DNA of 5,597 nucleotides, taken from Planctomycetota bacterium (GTDB taxonomy: Bacteria; Planctomycetota; B143-G9). Below are positions 1-5,057 of this stretch, in pieces. Every line of letters starts with the position of its first letter. Position 1 is the stretch's first letter. The translations under genes were made by a program, and so were the position numbers. Under the pieces are notes generated by a model. That model was not told the DNA's origin and ran no database searches. It saw only the letters and a program-made list of their open reading frames with translations. The stretch spans positions 1-5,597 of the forward strand of contig QNBY01000088.1 in the NCBI GenBank assembly GCA_003644275.1. The letters run 5' to 3'.

Positions 1-217
1 GCCGTTCGACGGGATAATCGTGACCGCCGCCGCCCCAGCGGTCCCGGAGGAACTCGTGGAGCAGCTCGCGCCGGGCGGCGTCGCCGTGGTGCCGGTGGGG
101 GACAGGATGCTCCAGCGCCTCACAATCCTGCGCAAGGGCGAAGACGGCCGTATCGAGACGGAGGAAGACGTCCCCTGCGTCTTCGTGCCCCTCATCGGCC
201 GCAAGGGCTGGCGCTGA
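1..217 (+). CDS. pcm: Protein-L-isoaspartate O-methyltransferase, C-terminal part (5' truncated)
   Basis: The reading frame is open from base 2 and ends at a TGA at 215-217, giving the last 71 residues; the N-terminal part lies outside the window. The visible part begins PFDGIIVTAAAPAVPEEL, continues with LAPGGVAVVPVGD and ends CVFVPLIGRKGW. These match the conserved C-terminal blocks of the PIMT family: (Y/F)D-x-I-I-V-T-A-A-A-P, then PGG...PVG, then FVPL-x-G-x-x-GW. The enzyme uses S-adenosylmethionine to methylate isoaspartyl residues in damaged proteins, starting their repair in the cytoplasm. The SAM-binding GxGxG motif expected further upstream is not in the window. A GTG at base 20 opens an in-frame ORF, but it lies inside the conserved VTAAAP block and is not the true start. 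The gene converges with the TPR lipoprotein gene and is followed by a hairpin terminator. Confidence 0.9.
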   Translation, partial: PFDGIIVTAAAPAVPEELVEQLAPGGVAVVPVGDRMLQRLTILRKGEDGRIETEEDVPCVFVPLIGRKGWR

Positions 218-250
218 ACGCGGGCGGGGCGACGACCCCGAAGGAAAGCG

Positions 251-285
251 AGAGGGGAGGCCGAAGCCTCCCCTCTTCTCTTTCT
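251..285. terminator. Probable bidirectional intrinsic terminator between converging genes
   Basis: An 11-bp perfect inverted repeat (AGAGGGGAGGC at 251-261 and its complement at 266-276) encloses a 4-base CGAA loop. On the plus strand it is followed by a pyrimidine-rich TCTCTTTCTC tract, about 35 nt after the pcm stop. Read on the minus strand, the same stem is followed by CGCTTTCCTTC, about 40 nt after the stop of the lipoprotein gene. It can therefore end both transcripts. Neither tail is a pure T run, so termination strength is inferred, not seen. Confidence 0.75.
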
Positions 286-313
286 CCGTCGGCTCGCGGC
301 CCGCAGGCGGAAC

Positions 314-1156
314 TCAGCGCTTGCGCATCGCCTTCTCGTATTCCGCCAGCACCTTGTCCACCGGCAGGTTCTTGTCCGCCATGTCCTGGATGACCATCTT
401 CGCGGACTTCAGATCGTCCGCCATGATGTACAGCCTCACCAGCAGCACGTTGGCGAGGTAGTGCCGGTCGTTGATGGAGAGGGCCCTCAGGGCGTCGTCC
501 TGCGCCAGCTTCATGTAGGGTCCCCTCACGCTCATGCTGTCGGCGTCCCGCGCCAGCATGTAGTACGCGAGCCCCCTGTTGGCGTAGAAGTCGGGATTGC
601 CGTTGTCGCGCCCTATGGCGGAGTTGAACCACTTTATGGCCGTGTTGGGGTCCTTGCTGTGCAGGTACACGTAGCCCTTCCCGAAGTAGTACAGCGCGGG
701 CGCGGGATAGAGCTCTATCGCGCGCTCTATGTGCTGCATGGCTATCTCGGGGGACGCCTTCTCGCCTATCTTCCGCCCCTTCTCATCGTATATGGCGAGC
801 GAGGACTTGTCGGCGAACCTGTATATGTCCATCACGGTGAGCCCGTACCAGAAATGGGCGTCCGCCTTTATGGGCGGGGCCTTGGGGAAGAGCCTGAAAT
901 CGTTTATGTCGGCGGTGAGCGTCACGGCGTAGCCGAACTTCTGGGCCGCATCGAGGATCCTTCCCTGCCGGTAGGCCTGGATACCCTCGTATATCGCCCG
1001 TGCGGCGTAACGGAGGTTCGTCTCCTTCTGGTACACCTCCTTGGTCTTCTTCGAAGGCCTGGCGCGGTCGTCCCCCCGTTTGCATCCGGTGAACGCTACG
1101 AGGACGACGGCGCCGAGAAGCAGGGCCTTCAGAATCCCATTGATGCGGGTATCCAT
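314..1156 (-). CDS. TPR-repeat lipoprotein, function unknown
   Basis: A 280-residue protein. Residues 1-25 form a lipoprotein signal: MDTR-x-x, a hydrophobic stretch ILKALLLGAVVLVA, then a lipobox-like F-T-G-C with the predicted lipidated Cys at 25. Phe at -3 is less usual than Leu. Residue +2 is Lys, not Asp, so by the E. coli sorting rule the outer membrane is the likelier site (inference). A charged linker (26-45) follows, then a helical body with TPR-like units near 51-82, 98-125, 137-187, 188-229 and 230-263. The clearest is ALYYFGKGYVYLHSKDP followed by AIKWFNSAI. The unit at 188-229 carries a roughly 12-residue insertion (DADSMSVRGPYM) between its two helices. TPRs bind other proteins, so an assembly or scaffold role is plausible, but no specific function can be named. 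The start has a good ribosome site (AAGGGGG at 1164-1170). The gene begins 34 nt after the efp stop on the same strand and is probably co-transcribed with it. Confidence 0.85.
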   Translation of the reverse strand: MDTRINGILKALLLGAVVLVAFTGCKRGDDRARPSKKTKEVYQKETNLRYAARAIYEGIQAYRQGRILDAAQKFGYAVTLTADINDFRLFPKAPPIKADAHFWYGLTVMDIYRFADKSSLAIYDEKGRKIGEKASPEIAMQHIERAIELYPAPALYYFGKGYVYLHSKDPNTAIKWFNSAIGRDNGNPDFYANRGLAYYMLARDADSMSVRGPYMKLAQDDALRALSINDRHYLANVLLVRLYIMADDLKSAKMVIQDMADKNLPVDKVLAEYEKAMRKR

Positions 1157-1190
1157 CTCTCTACCCCCTTCGGTAGGCGGAAGGTTCGGC

Positions 1191-1760
1191 TCAGCGGTTC
1201 ACCCGTTCCACGAACTCGCCCGTGCGGGTGTCCACCTTTATGACGTCGCCTTCCTTTATGTGTGCGGGAGTTTTCACCTCGAGGCCGGTTTCCGTCTTCA
1301 CTATCTTGGAAACGTTGGTGGCCGTGTCCCCCTTCACGGCGGGAGGAGCCGTCTCCACCCGGAGCTCCACGGCGGTGGGAAGCTCCACGGCTATCGGGCT
1401 CTCGTCGATGAAGCGTATCTTCACCGTGCAGTTGGGCGGCATGAAGGGAAGCTGCTCCTTCACCTGGTCGAGCGGTATCTCGATGTTGTCGTAGGTCTCC
1501 AGGTCCATGAACACCGCGTAGTGGGAGTCCGTGTAGAGGAACTCCGCTTCCTTCATCTCCAGGTAGGTGTTCTCCACCTTGTCGCTGGGCGAGAAACGCA
1601 TGTCGAACGTGTTGCCCTTGCTGAGCGACTTGACCTTGGTCTGGATGATACCGCGTCCCTTGCCGGGGGTGACGTGCTCCATCTTCACGACGAGGTAGAG
1701 CTCGCCGTTCACCCTGAGGACCATGCCGGGGCGAATCTCCGTGCCTTTGATCATGGCCAT
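1191..1760 (-). CDS. efp: Elongation factor P
   Basis: A 189-residue protein, the usual EF-P length (E. coli has 188). It binds ribosomes stalled at proline runs, between the P and E sites, and promotes peptide-bond formation. Three domains are visible: an N-terminal KOW-like domain (about 1-64), an OB domain (about 65-128) and a C-terminal OB domain (about 130-189) ending GDVIKVDTRTGEFVERV, nearly identical to other EF-Ps. The tip loop reads PGKGRG with Lys at position 34, the residue that carries beta-lysyl or other modifications in many bacteria. No modification enzyme (EpmA, EpmB, YmfI) is in the window, so its modification state is unknown. The reading frame extends 30 codons upstream to 1850, but those codons are not EF-P-like. 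The ATG at 1758-1760 follows a near-perfect ribosome site and gives the family N-terminus. The gene leads a minus-strand pair with the TPR lipoprotein. Identification is very secure. Confidence 0.97.
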   Translation of the reverse strand: MAMIKGTEIRPGMVLRVNGELYLVVKMEHVTPGKGRGIIQTKVKSLSKGNTFDMRFSPSDKVENTYLEMKEAEFLYTDSHYAVFMDLETYDNIEIPLDQVKEQLPFMPPNCTVKIRFIDESPIAVELPTAVELRVETAPPAVKGDTATNVSKIVKTETGLEVKTPAHIKEGDVIKVDTRTGEFVERVNR

Positions 1761-1767
1761 GCGTTCG

Positions 1768-1775
1768 TCCTCCTT
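1768..1775 (-). promoter_or_regulatory. Ribosome binding site of efp
   Basis: On the minus strand this reads AAGGAGGA, nearly the full anti-Shine-Dalgarno complement, with the GGAGG core 8 nt from the ATG at 1760. It settles the choice of this start over the upstream in-frame ATG at 1850. Confidence 0.85.
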
Positions 1776-1783
1776 GAGTGCAA

Positions 1784-1811
1784 ATGCTACCGGGATTTTT
1801 CCGTTTCGCAA
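1784..1811 (-). promoter_or_regulatory. Candidate sigma70-type promoter for efp
   Basis: On the minus strand there is a -35-like TTGCGA (1806-1811), a 16-nt spacer and a -10-like TAGCAT (1784-1789). Each hexamer matches four of six consensus bases. Transcription would begin about 20 nt before the efp start, leaving a very short leader that holds just the ribosome site. The match is moderate, and the region must hold a promoter for the divergent efp unit somewhere, so the position is tentative. Confidence 0.4.
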
Positions 1812-1832
1812 CCGGCGCGGCCCGCTTTTTGA

Positions 1833-1861
1833 TTGCCTGCCCGCCCACATAAAGTTACAAT
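1833..1861 (+). promoter_or_regulatory. Candidate sigma70-type promoter for the etfBA operon
   Basis: A -35-like TTGCCT (1833-1838; four of six consensus bases) is separated by an ideal 17 nt from TACAAT (1856-1861; five of six for TATAAT). The predicted start is near 1868, giving a leader of about 37 nt before etfB that contains its ribosome site. The -10 lies in a locally AT-rich patch that stands out in this GC-rich DNA, which supports the call. No operator-like palindrome was seen next to it. Confidence 0.55.
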
Positions 1862-1890
1862 CTCAAAGACCTTCCAGTTCACGCAACCGA

Positions 1891-1896
1891 AAGGAG
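1891..1896 (+). promoter_or_regulatory. Ribosome binding site of etfB
   Basis: AAGGAG, with its GGAG core 8 nt before the ATG at 1905. It decides for this start over the in-frame ATG at 1833, which would overlap the predicted promoter and add 24 residues that are unlike EtfB. Confidence 0.8.
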
Positions 1897-1904
1897 AAAA
1901 CGAC

Positions 1905-2651
1905 ATGAAGATTCTGGTACTCGTCAAGAGGGTGCCCGACACCGCCGCGTCCATAAGGATAACCGGCGAGGGCGCCTCCATCGCCCAGGACGTCGAGTGG
2001 GTCATGAGCCCCTACGACGAGATGGCGGTGGAAGAGGCCGTCAGGATCAAGGAGCGGGCGGGCGCCGAGGTCGTCGCCGTCTCGCTCGCCCCGGAGGGAG
2101 CGGTCTCCCATATCAGGCTCGCCCTCGAAATGGGCGCCGACCGCGCCGTCCACCTCGTGGATTCCCAGCCCGACCGCGACGCCTGGAGCACCGCGAAGGC
2201 CCTGGCCGAGGTGGTGAAGGAAGAAGCTCCGGACCTTGTCCTCGCGGGCCGCACGGCGGTGGACATGGACCAGAGCTTCGTGGCCCCCGCCGTGGCCGCG
2301 CTGCTCGGCCTGCCCTTCCTCTCCTCCGCGGTGAAGCTGGACCTCGAGGACGGCAAGGCGGTCGTCCGCCGCGAGACGGAGGGCGGCCACGAGGTGCTCG
2401 AGGCCCCCTTGCCCTGCGTGGTCACCGCCCAGAAGGGCATAAACGAGCCCCGTTATCCCAGCCTGAAGTCCAAGATAAAGGCCAAGAAGAAGAAGGTGGA
2501 CACCCGCCCCGCACCCGAGTTCGAGGCCCTGGTGAAACTGGAGACGCTCGCCTATCCGCCCCAGCGCCAGGCCGGTCGCATCCTGGGCGAGGGCGTCGAG
2601 GCCGTACCCGAGCTCGTCCGCGTGCTGTCCGAAGAAGTGAAGATCATCTGA
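1905..2651 (+). CDS. etfB: Electron transfer flavoprotein beta subunit
   Basis: A 248-residue protein, typical of EtfB. With EtfA it forms the soluble heterodimer that takes electrons from acyl-CoA and other flavin dehydrogenases and passes them to an ETF:quinone oxidoreductase or another acceptor. The N-terminus MKILVLVKRVPD and the early SPYDEMAVEEAVRIKE block are characteristic. Residues 115-137 (GRTAVDMDQSFVAP...LGLP) form the nucleotide-binding segment that holds AMP in housekeeping ETFs. Residues 154-174 (VRRETEGGHEVLEAPLPCVVT) fit the EtfB family signature. NEPRYPSL (180-187) followed by the lysine-rich KAKKKK (192-197) and PPQR (218-221) closely resemble the recognition-loop region and C-terminus of mitochondrial ETF-beta. 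It is first in a four-gene run, 14 nt before etfA. Whether it works in beta-oxidation, amino-acid breakdown or another pathway cannot be told, because no partner dehydrogenase is present. Confidence 0.96.
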   Translation: MKILVLVKRVPDTAASIRITGEGASIAQDVEWVMSPYDEMAVEEAVRIKERAGAEVVAVSLAPEGAVSHIRLALEMGADRAVHLVDSQPDRDAWSTAKALAEVVKEEAPDLVLAGRTAVDMDQSFVAPAVAALLGLPFLSSAVKLDLEDGKAVVRRETEGGHEVLEAPLPCVVTAQKGINEPRYPSLKSKIKAKKKKVDTRPAPEFEALVKLETLAYPPQRQAGRILGEGVEAVPELVRVLSEEVKII

Positions 2652-2658
2652 GAGGAGG
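2652..2658 (+). promoter_or_regulatory. Ribosome binding site of etfA
   Basis: GAGGAGG lies directly after the etfB stop and 7 nt before the ATG at 2666. It fixes the etfA start. The frame is open for another 223 codons upstream, but those only shadow etfB in another frame. Confidence 0.85.
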
Positions 2659-2665
2659 TCCCCGA

Positions 2666-3613
2666 ATGAAAGCGCTCATCTACGTGGAACAGAGGGACGG
2701 CAAGGTGAGGACCGCCACGCTGGAGGCCGCCGGGGCCGCCGCCGCGCTCGGGTGCGACGAGCTGCACGCCGTGTTCGTGGGCGACGGGCTCGCCGCGGAT
2801 GCGCTCGCGGGCGCAGGCGTATCGAAGCTCTTCCTGGTGCCCCCTTCCGATTCCTATTCCCCCGAATATCACGCCGCCGCGGTCGCCGAGCTCGCCCGTG
2901 ACGGCGGTTACGACATAGTCTTCTTCGCCGCCACCCAGCGCGGCAAGGAAATAGCCCCCCTCGCCGCCGTCGGCCGCCGCGCCGCCTTTCTCGGCGACGT
3001 CCTCGAACTGGCCGCGGACGGCGGCGGGGTGAAGGCGAAACGCTCCCTCTACGGCGGCAAGTTGTTCGGCTGGTTCTCCGCCCCCGCCCCGTTGGTGGTG
3101 ACCACCCGCCCGAAGATGTTCGCCCCCGCTTCCGGCGAGGGCGAGCCCGCCGTCGAGGAGAGGCCCGCCCCCGCCGCTCCCGAGAAGCGCGCGGTGCTGA
3201 TCGAATCCCACGCTTCGGCGGGCGGCAAGGTGGACCTCACGGAGGCCGACATCATCGTCTCCGGCGGGCGCGGCATGAAGGATCCCGCCAACTTCGCCAT
3301 ACTGGAGGAACTCGCCGAGCTCCTCGGCGGCGTCGTCGGAGCCTCCCGCGCCGCGGTGGACGCCGGTTGGCGGCCCCATTCCGACCAGGTGGGCCAGACC
3401 GGAAAGGTCGTCTCGCCCCAGGTGTACTTCGCCGTGGGAATCTCCGGCGCGATCCAGCACCTCGCGGGAATGTCCTCTTCCAAGGTCATCGTCGCCGTCA
3501 ACAAGGACCCCGAGGCCCCCATCTTCAAGGTGGCGGACTACGGCGTGGTGGGCGACGCCATGAAGGTGGTGCCCGCCCTGTCCGCCGAGATAAGGAAGAA
3601 GAAGGGAGGATAG
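2666..3613 (+). CDS. etfA: Electron transfer flavoprotein alpha subunit
   Basis: A 315-residue protein, the normal length for EtfA. It carries the redox-active FAD of the ETF heterodimer. The N-terminal domain (about 1-150) has the ETF Rossmann-like fold and includes FFAATQRGKEIAPLAA. After a Pro/Ala/Glu-rich linker (about 153-175) comes the FAD domain with its full set of motifs: SGGRGMKDPANF (199-210), GASRAAVDAGW (225-235), GQTGKVVSP (243-251), and the family signature YFAVGISGAIQH...VIVAVN (254-279), then NKDPEAPIF (279-287). No N-terminal ferredoxin-like 4Fe-4S domain is present. The protein ends in a lysine-rich tail, KKKGG. The gene is coupled to etfB upstream (14 nt) and to the L,D-transpeptidase gene downstream (4 nt). 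All FAD-binding motifs are intact, so it should be functional. Confidence 0.96.
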   Translation: MKALIYVEQRDGKVRTATLEAAGAAAALGCDELHAVFVGDGLAADALAGAGVSKLFLVPPSDSYSPEYHAAAVAELARDGGYDIVFFAATQRGKEIAPLAAVGRRAAFLGDVLELAADGGGVKAKRSLYGGKLFGWFSAPAPLVVTTRPKMFAPASGEGEPAVEERPAPAAPEKRAVLIESHASAGGKVDLTEADIIVSGGRGMKDPANFAILEELAELLGGVVGASRAAVDAGWRPHSDQVGQTGKVVSPQVYFAVGISGAIQHLAGMSSSKVIVAVNKDPEAPIFKVADYGVVGDAMKVVPALSAEIRKKKGG

Positions 3614-3617
3614 ACCG

Positions 3618-5057
3618 ATGGCGAGGAGGAGACGCAGGACGAAAAGGGTTTCCGGGTGGTGGTGGGCGGCGGCCGCCGTGGTGGTGGCCCTCGCGTGCTG
3701 GTACTTCTTCTTCCGCGAGGAAGGAGGACTGGAGCCCCTCCGGCCGCTCGAACCGTCCGGCGTCTCCTCCGACGCCTTCGCCGAATGGAAGGCCGACCTC
3801 CAGGCGGGCAACGCGAAGAAGGTCATCGAGAAGATAAACGCCGCCCTCGCCGGCGGCGCGGTGAAGAACCGGGCCGCCGCCCTCTGGCTTCTCGCCGAGG
3901 CCCACGCCAAGGCGGGCGACGAGCAGGGCAGGCGGAAGGTGCTCGAGAGGCTCGCCCGCGACTTCCCCGACACCGACGTGGGCGTGAAGGCCCGCGCCGA
4001 GCTCTCGGCTTCCTCCGGCGGAGCGATGGACTACTTCCTGAAGGGCGATTACCGCAAGGCCGCCAAGGCGTTCGAACTGAAGCTCGAAAACGCCCCTGAA
4101 GGGAAGAAGGCGGAGATACTCTGGTATCTCGGAAGGTCGAAGGAAGAGCTGGGGGCGAAGGCCTCCGCGGCCGAGTGCTTCCGCAGGATAGTGGAGGACC
4201 ACCCCGGCGGCGCCAACTACGCCGACGCCTGCTTCAAGCTCGCCGCCTTCACCTTCGACGCCGGACATCCGCTCGAGGCCCTGAAGATATTCGTCAAGGG
4301 CAGCGACGCGGGGGGGGACGGCAAGCTCGCCGTGGAGACCGCGAAGCACATCGGCCCCTCTCTCTACGAAATGCTGGTCACGGACGGGAAGCGGGCGTAC
4401 TGGGACGACCTGCGCGAGCTCTACTGCGTCCTCTGGCGCGCGGCGGACGACGAGGAAAGGCCGGCCGTCGAGAAGAAGCTCGACAAACTGAACGCCTATC
4501 TCATCTTCACGCCCGTGGCCCCCTGCCGGGACGCGGTCTTCTACACCGTGAAATCCGGTGACAGCCTCTCCAAGATCGCCCTGAAGCACCACACCAAGGT
4601 CGGCCTCATAAAGCGGCTCAACCTGCTCAAAAGCGACACCATCTATCCCGGCCAGAAACTGAAGATACTCCAGGGCAAGGCCACGATAATAGTGAGAAAG
4701 AGCCTCTTCCGGCTCACCCTCCTGTTCAACGACCGTTACATACGCTCCTATCCGGTAGGCATAGGCAGGGCGGGCCTGAACACCGAGACTCCCACCGGCC
4801 AGTTCAAGGTTATAGCCCTCGACGTGGACCCCGTCTGGTACAAGGGCGACGAGCGCATACCCCCCGAGGATCCCCGCAACATCCTCGGCACGCGCTGGAT
4901 AGGGCTCGACATCCCCCACTACGGCATACACGGCACGCGCGACGAGAGCTCGGTGGGCAAGACTTCCTCGGCGGGCTGCATACGCATGAGAAACAGGGAC
5001 GTGGAGGAAGTGTACGATTTCGTGTCCATCGGGGACCTCGTGATAATCGAGGACTGA
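3618..5057 (+). CDS. Membrane-anchored TPR-LysM-YkuD L,D-transpeptidase family protein
   Basis: A 479-residue protein with several domains. Residues 2-10 are strongly basic (RRRRRTKR), followed by a membrane segment at about 13-32 (GWWWAAAAVVVALACWYFFF), giving a signal anchor with the rest outside the cytoplasm. TPR-like helical pairs follow at about 53-118 and 132-230. A LysM peptidoglycan-binding domain spans about 308-351 (FYTVKSGDSLSKIA... to YPGQKLKIL). The YkuD catalytic domain (about 355-478) has GIGRAGLNTETPTGQF, HYGIHGT with catalytic His438, and SAGCIRM with nucleophile Cys454 and Arg456. The family forms 3-3 crosslinks in peptidoglycan or attaches proteins to it; some members act on other wall links. 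The residue before GC is Ala where many members have His (SHGC), but this site varies and the catalytic residues are intact. The ribosome site GGAGG (3605-3609) overlaps the end of etfA. The next gene overlaps its stop by one base. Confidence 0.9.
   Translation: MARRRRRTKRVSGWWWAAAAVVVALACWYFFFREEGGLEPLRPLEPSGVSSDAFAEWKADLQAGNAKKVIEKINAALAGGAVKNRAAALWLLAEAHAKAGDEQGRRKVLERLARDFPDTDVGVKARAELSASSGGAMDYFLKGDYRKAAKAFELKLENAPEGKKAEILWYLGRSKEELGAKASAAECFRRIVEDHPGGANYADACFKLAAFTFDAGHPLEALKIFVKGSDAGGDGKLAVETAKHIGPSLYEMLVTDGKRAYWDDLRELYCVLWRAADDEERPAVEKKLDKLNAYLIFTPVAPCRDAVFYTVKSGDSLSKIALKHHTKVGLIKRLNLLKSDTIYPGQKLKILQGKATIIVRKSLFRLTLLFNDRYIRSYPVGIGRAGLNTETPTGQFKVIALDVDPVWYKGDERIPPEDPRNILGTRWIGLDIPHYGIHGTRDESSVGKTSSAGCIRMRNRDVEEVYDFVSIGDLVIIED

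Noticed and set aside
461..1243. Long plus-strand open frame (260 codons) opposite the TPR lipoprotein gene
   Set aside because: It is antisense to a gene with a clear lipoprotein signal and TPRs. Its translation is rich in Val, Gly, Arg and His with no recognisable domain, as expected for a shadow frame in GC-rich DNA.
1813..1830. GC-rich stretch followed by TTTTT, resembling a terminator
   Set aside because: Only about three base pairs (GGC/GCC) can form. It sits between two divergent genes, where a terminator would have no transcript to stop.
1041..1832. Long plus-strand open frame (263 codons) opposite efp
   Set aside because: It is antisense to the secure efp gene and has a low-complexity His/Leu/Val composition with no family features.
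1761..1850. 30-codon N-terminal extension of efp
   Set aside because: The extra residues are not part of the EF-P fold, would span the predicted promoter, and the strong ribosome site lies just before the internal ATG.
1997..2665. 223-codon N-terminal extension of etfA in its own frame
   Set aside because: It overlaps etfB in another frame and reads as Arg/Gly/Pro-rich noise. The ribosome site at 2652-2658 and the MKALIYVEQ start mark the true beginning.
2552..3973. 473-codon minus-strand open frame opposite etfA
   Set aside because: Its translation is Gly/His/Ala-rich and without domains, while etfA on the other strand has every expected motif.
3525..4931. 468-codon minus-strand open frame opposite the transpeptidase gene
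   Set aside because: It mirrors a real gene with intact LysM and YkuD motifs, and its own translation shows only Val/Gly/Glu-rich shadow sequence.
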